Assembly: GCF_030063285.1 (NCBI RefSeq)
Contig: NZ_JASISU010000006.1
Span: 1-64,000 of the forward strand
From: Pseudarthrobacter sp. PS3-L1
GTDB lineage: Bacteria; Actinomycetota; Actinomycetes; Actinomycetales; Micrococcaceae
Direction of reading: 5' to 3'
Length of the DNA stretch: 64,000 bases
In this document: positions 44,777 to 53,208 of the stretch, piece by piece
How the letters are laid out: every line of letters starts with the position of its first letter
How positions within the stretch are numbered: position 1 is the stretch's first letter
The notes under the pieces: model-generated
The model's input: the letters and a program-made list of their open reading frames with translations, nothing else
Told to the model about the DNA's origin: nothing
The model's database searches: none
Program-made: the position numbers and the translations under genes

Positions 44777-45330
44777 ATCAGCCAGTGAAGCCGGAGCGTC
44801 AGGACGGTGGGCAGGGCGAAACCCTTGAGGCGGTGCTGGTTCGACGTGCTGCAACAGCGCATCTCACTCTTGCCACTGCCGAATCCCTCACTGCTGGGCT
44901 GATCGCTGCGACCATCGCCAACGTTCCTGGCTCATCGGCGGTCCTTACCGGCGGAGTTATTTCCTATGCCAGCACCGTCAAAGCTGCCCTGCTCGGAGTG
45001 CCACAGGACCTGTTGGACCGGGTCGGTTCGGTGGATGCAGCGGTGGCCCGTTCCATGGCGGACGGTGCCCGCAGCGCCTGCGCGGCGAATATCGGCGTTT
45101 CGGCTACGGGTGTCGCGGGCCCTGAGCCGCACGACGGGAAGCCTGTAGGTACCGTCTTTATTGGCATCGCCACACCCAAAAAAACAACAGCCCGAGAGTT
45201 CAATTTTTCAGGCGACCGGCATCAGATCAGGGAACAGTCAGTGCAGGTCGCTTTGGAACTGGTTGTGGATTTCCTGAAGGACCAGCTCAGCGCAGACCAG
45301 AAGGCGGGAACAAATCCCGGTGACCGGTAG
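44773..45330 (+). CDS. CinA C-terminal domain protein (nicotinamide-nucleotide amidase-like)
   Basis: 185 residues, only the C-terminal CinA domain (PncC type), which deamidates nicotinamide mononucleotide in characterised members. Signatures: LATAESLTAGLIAATIANVPG, FISYAS-like GGVISYASTVKAALLGV, and GVSATGVAGPEPHDGKPVG. The catalytic Ser and Lys regions appear intact. ATG 44773 overlaps the phosphatidyltransferase stop (ATGA). It precedes clgR as in many actinobacteria. The last 15 residues are polar and variable. Confidence 0.9.
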   Translation: MNQPVKPERQDGGQGETLEAVLVRRAATAHLTLATAESLTAGLIAATIANVPGSSAVLTGGVISYASTVKAALLGVPQDLLDRVGSVDAAVARSMADGARSACAANIGVSATGVAGPEPHDGKPVGTVFIGIATPKKTTAREFNFSGDRHQIREQSVQVALELVVDFLKDQLSADQKAGTNPGDR

Positions 45331-45382
45331 TTGTTATATTGTGTCGCCTCGGAGCACCGAAGGCGCCTAGGATGTTAATTGC

Positions 45383-45406
45383 CCGGCCCACCATATGGTG
45401 AGCCGG
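45383..45406. promoter_or_regulatory. 24-bp near-perfect dyad upstream of clgR-like gene
   Basis: The core CACCATATGGTG (45389-45400) is a perfect palindrome. It extends outward with one mismatched pair (C45388/A45401) to CCGGC (45383-45387) and GCCGG (45402-45406). It ends 26 bp before the ATG at 45433. A TATATT (45335-45340) could be a -10 about 45 bp upstream, so the dyad may lie in the leader as operator or RNA hairpin. Confidence 0.6.
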
Positions 45407-45432
45407 ACCTATGAGGGAGCAAAGGCATACAA

Positions 45433-45861
45433 ATGGTAAAGCAGCCCGTATCCGTTAACGGCGTTGTCCGCTGGAAGGATGTGGGCCTCGCCGATCATGG
45501 CAAGACTGAACCCAAGGAGCGCAAGATGGTTGTCCTTCGCCACGAAATTGGTGATGTACTGCGCGATGTACGCCAACGTCAGGGACGCACTCTTCGTGAA
45601 GTCTCGCACAGCGCCAGGGTTTCGCTGGGCTACCTGAGCGAGGTGGAGCGTGGTCAGAAGGAGGCATCGTCTGAGCTGCTGTCCTCGATCTGCACGGCTC
45701 TCGAGATCCCGCTGTCGCACATGTTGCGTGAGGTAAGCGACCGTGTGGCCGTTGCAGAGGGCGTTGCAGTGCCGGACACCGTTCCCCAGGAATTCTCTCA
45801 GCGCTACGGCCAGGACCTCGACACCGAATTTTCAAAGGAAATGCTCTCGGGAGCACACTAG
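45433..45861 (+). CDS. clgR: ClgR/PopR-type XRE-family transcription regulator
   Basis: 142-residue regulator. The HTH_3 domain spans about residues 36-95: [20 protein letters not shown] then [20 protein letters not shown], almost identical in wording to actinobacterial ClgR, followed by [20 protein letters not shown]. ClgR proteins activate clp protease and some DNA-repair genes and are themselves Clp substrates in characterised species; the C-terminus here (EMLSGAH) ends in small/hydrophobic residues. Start: ATG 45433 (AAAGG upstream) or ATG 45526, which has an excellent AAGGAG 6 bases upstream and begins directly at the HTH domain. Gene order cinA-clgR-recA is conserved. Confidence 0.88.
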   Translation: MVKQPVSVNGVVRWKDVGLADHGKTEPKERKMVVLRHEIGDVLRDVRQRQGRTLREVSHSARVSLGYLSEVERGQKEASSELLSSICTALEIPLSHMLREVSDRVAVAEGVAVPDTVPQEFSQRYGQDLDTEFSKEMLSGAH

Positions 45862-45885
45862 TTCCGAATCAGCTCCTTGCGCGGA

Positions 45886-45929
45886 GGCCTCCACTTAGTA
45901 ACCCTTGGTTACTGGCTGGAGGCCTTTTT
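45886..45929. terminator. Rho-independent terminator between clgR and convergent marR
   Basis: Outer arms GGCCTCCA (45886-45893) and TGGAGGCC (45917-45924), inner arms AGTAACC (45897-45903) and GGTTACT (45907-45913) with a 3-base loop, then five T (45925-45929). This is the most canonical terminator of the window for the rightward clgR transcript. Confidence 0.85.
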
Positions 45930-45969
45930 GCTGAGTACCCCGTTGGTCCTTATGGCTCTTCGCACCGCG

Positions 45970-46485
45970 TCAGTTGGGCGAATCGCTCGGAAAACCATCG
46001 CGCTCGTAGGTTGCATTGAGCTTGGCCATCGCCTCAGCAAAGTCCCTGAGCTCAGCCAGCGGCCACTCGTGCAGGCGTTCCCTGAAGACTTGTTGCCGAG
46101 CATCTTGGACATCATGCATCTTGGCCTCGCCTTCTGTGGTCAGTGTAAGGATCTGGGCGCGACCGTCCTTGGGATCGGCTTCCTTGGCGATGAGTCCAAT
46201 CTGTTCGAGGAACGCAATCTGACGGCTCACGGAGGGCTTTCCGACGCCGATGAACTGGGCCAAGTCCGTCAGGCGCATGGGACCCTCCCGGCGGAGCACA
46301 GCGAGCAGTCCGTAGGCGGCGGGTTCCATGTCGGGATGGACTTGGCGTGATAGTTGCTGTGAGACTGCACGGGCCCTGCGCCAGAGCACGCTGAGTTGAT
46401 GTTCCACAGAGTTCACTGCACCGTCTACGGCGTCCTGCGCGGACCCAGGAGCTGGCAGAGGGGCGTTGTCAGAAGGGTTGCTCAT
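45970..46485 (-). CDS. MarR-family transcription regulator
   Basis: 171 residues, winged-helix dimer. After a 20-residue Pro/Ala-rich N-terminus: SVEHQLSVLWRRARAVSQQL (dimer helix), MEPAAYGLLAVLRREGPMRL, recognition region FIGVGKPSVSRQIAFLEQIG, wing KEADPKDGRAQILTLT, then the C-terminal dimer helices. ATG 46485 is chosen; a longer frame to 46764 covers the DUF3046 gene on the opposite strand and is not plausible. It is divergent from DUF3046 across 42 bp. Ligand and targets are unknown; no linked efflux gene is present. Confidence 0.88.
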   Translation of the reverse strand: MSNPSDNAPLPAPGSAQDAVDGAVNSVEHQLSVLWRRARAVSQQLSRQVHPDMEPAAYGLLAVLRREGPMRLTDLAQFIGVGKPSVSRQIAFLEQIGLIAKEADPKDGRAQILTLTTEGEAKMHDVQDARQQVFRERLHEWPLAELRDFAEAMAKLNATYERDGFPSDSPN

Positions 46486-46527
46486 GGCAACCAGTCTAGA
46501 GTCGGCCGCTCGTGAGAGACTCATCAG

Positions 46528-46752
46528 GTGAAAATCAGTGACTTCTGGCGTCTGATGGATGACGAATTCGGGCCGGCGTACTCCCGCGTGCTTGGCGGCT
46601 CCCTTGTACTTGCTGGAGTGGGCGGCCGCACAGCGCAGCAAGCGTTGTCTGCTGGAGTAAGTCCCAGGTCCATCTGGCTTGCCGTATGCGATGTCCAGGA
46701 TGTTCCAGCGGAACGTCGGTTGGGCCGGGACGTTAGGCCGAGCTCGTCCTGA
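46528..46752 (+). CDS. DUF3046 family protein
   Basis: 74 residues. MKISDFWRLMDDEFGPAY, GGRTAQQALSAGVSPRSIW and the LAVCD ending are the DUF3046 signature, a small actinobacterial family found just before recA. GTG 46528 has CATCAGG upstream. The last 12 residues are variable. It is 210 bp from the recA start, and the LexA box lies between, so recA can be induced separately. Function unknown. Confidence 0.85.
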   Translation: MKISDFWRLMDDEFGPAYSRVLGGSLVLAGVGGRTAQQALSAGVSPRSIWLAVCDVQDVPAERRLGRDVRPSSS

Positions 46753-46801
46753 CCGAGCGTCCATGTCCTGCCAGCCGCCGGGCAGACACGCCGCAAATCT
46801 G

Positions 46802-46831
46802 TTCGAATATTTGTTCGGATAAAGCTATTCT
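46802..46831 (+). promoter_or_regulatory. recA LexA box and promoter
   Basis: TTCGAATATTTGTTCGGA (46802-46819) matches the LexA box with one base off symmetry in the right arm. TTCGAA (46802-46807) can also serve as -35, 18 bp before TATTCT (46826-46831) as -10, so LexA would block polymerase directly. Transcription would start near 46838, leaving a leader of about 125 nt. Confidence 0.75.
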
Positions 46832-46962
46832 TTTAACACGGGTTATCCACACGCGGATTAGACCGGGTCCAGACTGTCGGACCCTGGCAGTACCGTCGTA
46901 GGTAACCAAGAAGCAGGCCGAAATGGCCGCTCCACAGCGATACAGCATGAGAGGTGCCAACC

Positions 46963-48012
46963 ATGGCCGCAGCCCCGGATCGTCAGAAAGCGCTGGACGC
47001 CGCACTGGCCCAGATCGACAAGCAGTTTGGCAAGGGGTCGGTAATGCGCCTCGGTGACGAGGTGCGTGCACCCATCGAGGTCATCCCGACCGGCTCGATC
47101 GCCCTGGACATTGCTCTGGGCATCGGTGGGCTGCCCCGCGGTCGTGTCGTGGAAATCTATGGCCCGGAGTCCTCAGGTAAGACGACTGTTGCACTGCACG
47201 CGGTAGCCAGTGCCCAGCGGCTCGGTGGAATCGCGGCCTTCATCGATGCCGAGCACGCGCTCGACCCCGAATATGCAGCCAAGCTCGGCGTTGATACTGA
47301 CGCACTCCTGGTCTCCCAGCCGGACACCGGTGAGCAGGCGTTGGAGATCATGGACATGCTGGTGGGCTCTGGCTCCATTGACATCGTCGTCATTGACTCG
47401 GTTGCAGCACTTGTTCCCCGTGCGGAAATCGAAGGCGACATGGGCGACAGTCACGTCGGCCTCCAGGCACGGCTTATGAGCCAGGCGCTCCGTAAAATCA
47501 CTGGCCGTCTGAGCCAGACGAAGACGACTGCGATCTTTATCAACCAGCTCCGCGAGAAAATCGGCGTCTTTTTCGGATCTCCAGAGACAACCACGGGTGG
47601 CAAGGCGCTGAAGTTTTATGCGTCCATCCGGATCGACGTTCGTCGCATCCAGACCCTCAAGGAGGGGACGGACTCTGTTGGCAACCGGACGAAAGCCAAG
47701 ATCGTCAAGAACAAAATGGCGCCGCCCTTCAAGATCGCCGAATTCGACATCATCTACGGTCAGGGCATTTCCCGTGAGGGTGGCATCATCGACATGGGCG
47801 TGGAACACGGCATCATCAAGAAGTCCGGTTCGTGGTTCACCTACGACGGAGATCAGCTGGGCCAGGGCATGGAAAACTCTCGTCGTTTCCTGCGAGACAA
47901 CCCCGAGCTTGCCGATGAGCTGGAACGTCTCATCAAGGAGAAGCTCGGCGTTGGCACCAAAGCGGCCGAGGTAGAAGAATCACCGAAGCTGAAGGCAGTT
48001 GACGGCTTCTAG
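46963..48012 (+). CDS. recA: Recombinase RecA
   Basis: ATP-dependent strand-exchange protein and co-protease that triggers LexA self-cleavage. 349 residues. Walker [10 protein letters not shown] at 67-75; Walker [21 protein letters not shown] near 135-152; loop L1 with [12 protein letters not shown]; loop L2 region [20 protein letters not shown]. No intein (present in some mycobacteria). ATG 46963 with GAGAGG 8 bases upstream. The C-terminus is acidic. recX follows after 40 bp from a later ATG. Confidence 0.98.
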   Translation: MAAAPDRQKALDAALAQIDKQFGKGSVMRLGDEVRAPIEVIPTGSIALDIALGIGGLPRGRVVEIYGPESSGKTTVALHAVASAQRLGGIAAFIDAEHALDPEYAAKLGVDTDALLVSQPDTGEQALEIMDMLVGSGSIDIVVIDSVAALVPRAEIEGDMGDSHVGLQARLMSQALRKITGRLSQTKTTAIFINQLREKIGVFFGSPETTTGGKALKFYASIRIDVRRIQTLKEGTDSVGNRTKAKIVKNKMAPPFKIAEFDIIYGQGISREGGIIDMGVEHGIIKKSGSWFTYDGDQLGQGMENSRRFLRDNPELADELERLIKEKLGVGTKAAEVEESPKLKAVDGF

Positions 48013-48052
48013 GCGCGGGGGCGTAGAGCGTGCGGGGTCAGGAGCCACGGCG

Positions 48053-48556
48053 ATGGATCCAGACCCCGCAGCCACGGCGCGCGCCATTGTTCTCCGGCAG
48101 CTCACAGCGTCAGCCAAAAGCAGGCAGCAGCTGACACGCAAGCTGCTTGAACGTGAAATCCCTGAGGATGTCGTTGAAGCTGTCCTTGACAGGTTTGAGG
48201 AAGTTCGGCTCGTCGATGATGCCGACTTTGCCGAAACCTGGGTGCGCAGCCGGTTTGCTGGACGTAAATTGGCTCGGAGTGCGCTCCAGCGGGAGTTGCA
48301 GGAGAAGGGGATCGCTGAAGACACCGCAGCAGCCGCGCTTGAGCAGGTATCGGATGTTGATGAAGACGCTGCCGCCAGGATATTGGTAGGCCGCAAGCTC
48401 AAGGTCCCGGTCCCCGATGACCGGGCGGAGCGGGAGAAAGTCACGCGACGGCTAGTTGCCATGCTGGCGCGCAAAGGGTACAGCCCGTCCATGGGATTTC
48501 GGATTGTGAATGAATCCATTGCTGCTGTCACCGACGCGGAGAATCCCGAAACCTGA
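48053..48556 (+). CDS. recX: Regulatory protein RecX
   Basis: Modulator of RecA filaments, 167 residues, built of three-helix repeats: ARAIVLRQLTASAKSRQQLT at the N-terminus, LVDDADFAETWVRSRFAG near 65-82, and a C-terminal VTRRLVAMLARKGYS. ATG 48053 has AGGAG 8 bases upstream; the longer frame starting at 47999 overlaps recA and lacks family sequence. It is co-transcribed with recA, so it should be SOS-induced; in corynebacteria ClgR also activates recX, and clgR is 2.6 kb upstream here. Confidence 0.92.
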   Translation: MDPDPAATARAIVLRQLTASAKSRQQLTRKLLEREIPEDVVEAVLDRFEEVRLVDDADFAETWVRSRFAGRKLARSALQRELQEKGIAEDTAAAALEQVSDVDEDAAARILVGRKLKVPVPDDRAEREKVTRRLVAMLARKGYSPSMGFRIVNESIAAVTDAENPET

Positions 48557-48641
48557 AGAGAAGCAGCTGGGACGAGTCGCTTAGTATAGGACGCCGGTCT
48601 CTGCGCCCTTGTGCCGAAACGTCACCAGGGGTGCTGGCTTG

Positions 48642-48660
48642 CGGGCGTACGGAGCGCCCG
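48642..48660 (+). terminator. Weak hairpin after recX
   Basis: CGGGCG (48642-48647) pairs with CGCCCG (48655-48660), 7-base loop. A second one, CGGGGG/CCCCCG (48711-48716/48720-48725), follows. Neither has a T-run. The 210 bp between recX and miaB must also hold the miaB promoter. Confidence 0.4.
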
Positions 48661-48766
48661 TGACTGTCCTGGGTGTGGTCAACCATGCTGGCACTGCTTA
48701 ACAGTGGTGCCGGGGGTTGCCCCCGCCCGTGCCCGGTCCATCAGCTTCACCCGGTAACCTAGATAG

Positions 48767-50308
48767 GTGAGTTTGACCATTCCTGCCCCAGTTGACAATA
48801 CATTCCCGCTTTCTACAGAAACTGGTGAACCGCCCCGGACGTACCAGGTCCGAACGTTCGGCTGTCAAATGAACGTCCATGATTCGGAGCGGATGTCCGG
48901 ACTGTTGGAAGAAGCAGGGTATGTGCCGGCGGGTGACGGATTCGCCGATGTCGTCGTCTTCAACACCTGTGCTGTCCGTGAAAACGCCGACAACAAGCTC
49001 TACGGCAACCTCGGAATGCTTTCCTCCGTCAAAGAAGCCAATCCCGGTATGCAGATTGCCGTTGGCGGGTGCCTGGCGCAAAAGGACAGGGAGACCATCC
49101 TTCGGAAGGCCCCATACGTCGATGCTGTGTTCGGGACCCATAATGTGGGGGCGTTGCCCGCACTCCTGGAACGTGCGCGACACAACAACGAGGCGCAGCT
49201 TGAGATTCTTGAAAGCCTGGATGTCTTTCCCTCGACACTGCCCACCAAACGGGACTCGGTTTACGCCGGGTGGGTCTCGATCTCGGTGGGGTGCAACAAT
49301 ACCTGTACCTTCTGTATTGTCCCGGCGCTGCGTGGCAAGGAAAAAGACCGCAGGCCTGGCGATATCCTCGCCGAAATTGAGGCTCTGGTGGCTGACGGCG
49401 CCATTGAAGTAACGCTACTGGGCCAGAACGTGAATTCCTACGGCGTGGAGTTTGGCGATCGGCAAGCTTTTTCTAAACTCCTGCGGGCCTGCGGACAAAT
49501 TGAGGGATTGGAGCGAGTCCGCTTCACCAGCCCTCACCCAGCGGCATTCACGGATGACGTCATCAGCGCGATGGCTGATACACCTAATGTCATGCCCCAG
49601 CTTCACATGCCGCTCCAATCCGGATCGGACTCGGTTCTCAAAGCCATGAAGCGGTCCTATCGATCCACGAAGTTCCTTGGCATCTTGGACAGGGTCCGTG
49701 AACAGATTCCACATGCAGCTATCTCCACCGACATTATTGTGGGATTCCCCGGTGAAACGGAGGAGGATTTCCAGGCAACACTTGACGTGGTGGAGGCATC
49801 CCGGTTTGCCACGGCGTTTACCTTCCAGTACTCCAAGAGGGCTGGTACTCCCGCAGCAGACCTTCCAGACCAGATCACAAAAGAAGTGGTCCAGGAACGT
49901 TTCGAACGACTGACAGCTCTCCAGGATCGCATCGCTGCGGAGGAGAATGCCAAGCAGGTGGGTCAACGCGTAGAGGTCATGGTCACTGCCCAGCAGGGCC
50001 GGAAGGCCGAAGAAACCCACCGGCTCTCCGGCCGTTCCCGGGATCAGAGGCTGGTGCATTTCTCCGTTCCTCGTGGTGCCACGGTTCCGCGTCCTGGAGA
50101 CTTGGTCAGCGTGACGATCACAGGTGCAGCAGCGTTCCACCTAGTGGCGGATCCGGAGCTTGCAGACTATTCCCTGCGGAAGTCAAGGGCTGGGGACGCC
50201 TGGGATCGGTCCCAGGCCGATTCCTGCGGCGCACCTGCCCCTGGACAGTCCGCTTCTGCAGGGGGAGTATCCCTAGGAATGCCAACGCTGCCTCCCCGCG
50301 CAGGCTGA
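48767..50308 (+). CDS. miaB: tRNA-2-methylthio-N6-dimethylallyladenosine synthase
   Basis: Radical SAM methylthiotransferase acting at tRNA A37, after MiaA. 513 residues. N-terminal cluster cysteines Cys33 (TFGCQMN), Cys68 (FNTCAVREN) and Cys102 (GGCLAQKD); SAM cluster GCNNTCTFC with Cys176, 180 and 183. A TRAM domain lies at about 380-450 ([16 protein letters not shown]). The last 50 residues are an extra polar tail rich in Ala/Ser/Gly. Start GTG 48767 lacks a good ribosome site. miaA follows within 18 bp, so both steps of the modification are linked. Confidence 0.95.
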   Translation: MSLTIPAPVDNTFPLSTETGEPPRTYQVRTFGCQMNVHDSERMSGLLEEAGYVPAGDGFADVVVFNTCAVRENADNKLYGNLGMLSSVKEANPGMQIAVGGCLAQKDRETILRKAPYVDAVFGTHNVGALPALLERARHNNEAQLEILESLDVFPSTLPTKRDSVYAGWVSISVGCNNTCTFCIVPALRGKEKDRRPGDILAEIEALVADGAIEVTLLGQNVNSYGVEFGDRQAFSKLLRACGQIEGLERVRFTSPHPAAFTDDVISAMADTPNVMPQLHMPLQSGSDSVLKAMKRSYRSTKFLGILDRVREQIPHAAISTDIIVGFPGETEEDFQATLDVVEASRFATAFTFQYSKRAGTPAADLPDQITKEVVQERFERLTALQDRIAAEENAKQVGQRVEVMVTAQQGRKAEETHRLSGRSRDQRLVHFSVPRGATVPRPGDLVSVTITGAAAFHLVADPELADYSLRKSRAGDAWDRSQADSCGAPAPGQSASAGGVSLGMPTLPPRAG

Positions 50309-50326
50309 GTGAAGGGCGCAGCGCCA

Positions 50327-51223
50327 ATGAATTCGGCATCGGTGATATCGGTCGTCGGGCCCACGGGAACCGGTAAGTCAGCATTGGCACTGTCATTGGC
50401 TGAGATCCTTGACGGGGAAATCGTCAACGCGGACTCCATGCAGTTCTACCGCGGAATGGATATTGGTACAGCCAAGGTCAGCGTTGCTGAACGCAGGGGC
50501 ATAGCTCATCACCTCCTGGATATCCTTGACGTCACGGAAGAAGCCAGCGTGTCGGACTTCCAGCGCCAGGCACGCCAGGCCATTGCAGAAATACAAGGGC
50601 GGGGTAAACGGGCCATCCTCGTGGGCGGCTCTGGTCTGTATGTTCGTGCAGTGTTGGATGTCCTGGAATTCCCAGGCACGGATCCACGTATTCGGCAGCG
50701 GCTGGAGGTCGAGGCAGAGGCTCATGGAATGGCTGAATTGCGTGCGAGGCTACAAAGAGTGGACCCCGCGTCTGCGGAGCGCGTGGCAGATGACAGGCGT
50801 GTGATCCGCGCCCTTGAAGTCCATGAGGTGACAGGCAAGCCATTCAGTTCCTTCATGCCGGTCCGGGAGTACATCCAGCCCACAGTCCAGATAGGGCTGG
50901 ATATTCCGCGGCCTGTCCTGCACGAGAGGCTGTCTACCCGGGTAAACCAGATGGTGGACCAAGGTCTTGCCGACGAGGTGGAGCGGCTGGACCAAAGGGG
51001 CCTGAGGACGGGAAAGACGGCTGGACGTGCGCTAGGTTATGCACAGTTCCTGCGGGTGCTCGACGGTGAGGCTACCGTCGCAGCAGCCGCTGAGGAGACA
51101 ATCATCGCCACGCGACAGTTTGCCCGCAGGCAGTCCACCTGGTTCCGGGCAGATCCTCGCATCCGGTGGTTGGATCCCCGTGAGGACGATGTAGTGGATC
51201 AAGCGGCAGCTCTGTGCTTGTAG
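50327..51223 (+). CDS. miaA: tRNA dimethylallyltransferase
   Basis: Adds a dimethylallyl group from DMAPP to A37 of tRNAs. 298 residues. P-loop [12 protein letters not shown] near residue 11, [31 protein letters not shown] and [15 protein letters not shown] are the family blocks; the late GYAQFL and [13 protein letters not shown] motifs are present. ATG 50327 has GAAGGG about 10 bases upstream; GTG 50309 directly after the miaB stop adds 6 residues. Its DMAPP substrate comes from the MEP pathway represented by dxr and ispG here. Confidence 0.94.
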   Translation: MNSASVISVVGPTGTGKSALALSLAEILDGEIVNADSMQFYRGMDIGTAKVSVAERRGIAHHLLDILDVTEEASVSDFQRQARQAIAEIQGRGKRAILVGGSGLYVRAVLDVLEFPGTDPRIRQRLEVEAEAHGMAELRARLQRVDPASAERVADDRRVIRALEVHEVTGKPFSSFMPVREYIQPTVQIGLDIPRPVLHERLSTRVNQMVDQGLADEVERLDQRGLRTGKTAGRALGYAQFLRVLDGEATVAAAAEETIIATRQFARRQSTWFRADPRIRWLDPREDDVVDQAAALCL

Positions 51224-51232
51224 GCTTGGGCC

Positions 51233-52177
51233 ATGGATTCGATCGCCACTTCCACACTCAATCATTCCACCGCAGGACTCTCCGGGCTCGCCTTCTCCAA
51301 GGGCCACGGAACCGGCAATGATTTTGTCCTGATAGCCGATCCCGAGGGGATCCAGGCTCTTCAGCCCGAGCACGTCGCAGTGATCTGTGACAGGCACCGC
51401 GGGATAGGTGCCGATGGCCTGATCCGCGCCGTGCCATCCGCGTTGCTGCCCGAGGGCCGGGGCCTGCTGGAGTCTACTCCGGAAGCTGAATGGTTTATGG
51501 ACTATCGCAACGGTGATGGCTCCCTGTCAGAGATGTGCGGCAATGGTGTGCGTGTATTTGTCCATTTCCTGCGCGAGGAAGGACTCATCACGCTGGAGGA
51601 TGGGGATTCACTGGTGATTGGAACACGCGGTGGTGCCAAGACAGTGGTGCGGACCGGGGACCACTACGCGGTGGACATGGGGCCGTGGGAATTCATTTTT
51701 CCCGGTGACGCCGCGGCCAAGGCCATGGATTCAACGGTGAGTGCAGAAGGTCTCGACGTTGCCCGTCCGGCGCTGTCGATCAGCATGGGCAATCCACATA
51801 CGGTCGTGGCTTTGGCTGAACTCGCCGAGCTGGAGGCAACCAAACTGTTTACTGCACCGATGGTGGATCCGTTGCCTGTAGACGGCACGAACGTGGAGTT
51901 CGTAGTGCCGGCGGACCCTCTGGTGGAACACGGTGTCGGGGCGATCACCATGCGTGTGCACGAACGCGGCGTTGGAGAGACGCAGTCCTGCGGAACCGGC
52001 GCGTGTGCTGCAGCTGTCGCAATCCGGCACTGGGCCGGGCCAGGCGCACCCGAGGCTTGGACGGTGGCGGTACCCGGCGGTCAGGTCGGTGTGAAGTTCT
52101 TTGCTGGCCCTGGGGGCCACGAGCACGTGGAGCTCAGTGGCCCAGCCGTTATTGTTGCTCGGGGAACTCTTTCCTGA
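51233..52177 (+). CDS. dapF: Diaminopimelate epimerase
   Basis: Converts LL- to meso-diaminopimelate with two active-site cysteines: Cys102 in EMCGNGVRV and Cys253 in SCGTGACAAAV. 314 residues. Other blocks: FSKGHGTGNDFVLI, HRGIGADGLI, FMDYRNGDGS and SMGNPHTVV. ATG 51233 follows miaA after 9 bp. It ends 29 bp inside the convergent methyltransferase gene. Third dap gene of the window. Confidence 0.96.
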   Translation: MDSIATSTLNHSTAGLSGLAFSKGHGTGNDFVLIADPEGIQALQPEHVAVICDRHRGIGADGLIRAVPSALLPEGRGLLESTPEAEWFMDYRNGDGSLSEMCGNGVRVFVHFLREEGLITLEDGDSLVIGTRGGAKTVVRTGDHYAVDMGPWEFIFPGDAAAKAMDSTVSAEGLDVARPALSISMGNPHTVVALAELAELEATKLFTAPMVDPLPVDGTNVEFVVPADPLVEHGVGAITMRVHERGVGETQSCGTGACAAAVAIRHWAGPGAPEAWTVAVPGGQVGVKFFAGPGGHEHVELSGPAVIVARGTLS

Positions 52178-52772
52178 CACGCAGGATCCTGAACGATTTT
52201 GCTGTGCTATCGCGTGTAACGCCGTAGCCGGAGCCCAGCGTCTGGGCGAGCCACTTCTGCAGGGAATCTGCGCCGAGGTTCTTTTGGACAACCAGCCAAG
52301 CATTCCCGCCCGGGCTCAGTCGCGGCAACCACATGAGCAATAGTTCATGGAGGCCTTCCTTGCCAATCCGAATGGGTGGGTTGGACCAGATCGTGTCAAA
52401 CGTCAGGGTCGGGTCGATCGATTCGGGGGTCCCGGTGATGACATTGGGCAATCCCAGCGCCGCGGCGTTGTCCTTCGTCAAGGTGAGGCAGCGTTCGTTG
52501 ACGTCGACCGCATAGACCCGGCTTTCGGGCGAGTGCAAGGCCATGGTCAGCGCTAGGGGCCCCCACCCGCAGCCAATGTCGAGAAGATTCCCTGACGGGG
52601 CCGGCGCGGGTACATCAGCCAAAAGAATGGCTGTTCCCTTGTCGATCGCGTCCGGGCTGAAGATACCTCCAGAGGTCTGCAACGATCGTGGTTTGCCGCC
52701 GAGTTCAACTGTCAGGGGTTTACGGGTGAAGGGACCGGCTGGCGAGCTTGTAAAATAATGTGCTGACTCCAT
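52149..52772 (-). CDS. Class I SAM methyltransferase, RsmC/RlmG-like small domain
   Basis: 207 residues. The SAM-binding motif I is NLLDIGCGWGPLALTMAL near residue 62-79, motif II VYAVDVNERCLTL, and the substrate-side IWSNPPIRIGKEGLHE carries the NPPI motif of N-methyltransferases on guanine or adenine. SLQTSGGIFSPDAIDKGT before motif I is typical of the RsmC type, so an rRNA guanine is a likely target. Single-domain, as usual in actinobacteria. Its last 29 bp overlap the 3' end of dapF on the other strand. Confidence 0.85.
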   Translation of the reverse strand: MESAHYFTSSPAGPFTRKPLTVELGGKPRSLQTSGGIFSPDAIDKGTAILLADVPAPAPSGNLLDIGCGWGPLALTMALHSPESRVYAVDVNERCLTLTKDNAAALGLPNVITGTPESIDPTLTFDTIWSNPPIRIGKEGLHELLLMWLPRLSPGGNAWLVVQKNLGADSLQKWLAQTLGSGYGVTRDSTAKSFRILRVRKEFPEQQ

Positions 52773-53208
52773 AATTGGTCAGAATAGTTTGCCCACGACC
52801 CCCTTGGGAAACGCCAGGCACCAAGGTGACATTCGCCACGTCTGCTAGGCTGGGCATCATGTTCATCATTCTTGTATAGCTGACGTGGGCCCTGCCCTCC
52901 AGTAGCGACGCAGGCAGACGCCTTCCGCAGCCACATTGAAGAACCCCTCCCCTCAGGGCCACCAAGCCTCTAGGACACCTGACGCGTCCTTTGCTGAATC
53001 GCTCTCAGCCTTCCTCGCATCCGCTTCCGCTGGACCCGATGCTGAGTCCTCCAATTCGCCGTGTTCCTGCATCTGCGTGGCCTACGTCCCCAGACAGGAG
53101 TTACTCCAAGGGAGTTCCATGCCCCCTCGTCCTCAGCCCAGCGCGAATTCTGCCTCGCATGAACCAAAAGCGCACTATTCTGGAATAGCTAACCCTTCTA
53201 AGGAGACC
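52773..53208. other. 436 bp divergent gap between methyltransferase and hflX
   Basis: Must hold promoters for both directions. Rightward, a frame in phase with hflX stays open from 52936, and ATG 53119 has AAGGGAG four bases upstream, so a longer HflX is possible. A small dyad CTATTC/GAATAG (53175-53188) is close to hflX. No RNA gene or other protein was recognised. Confidence 0.5.

Noticed and set aside
46486..46764. Longer N-terminus for the MarR gene
   Set aside because: Would cover the DUF3046 gene antisense and adds 93 residues not seen in MarR proteins.
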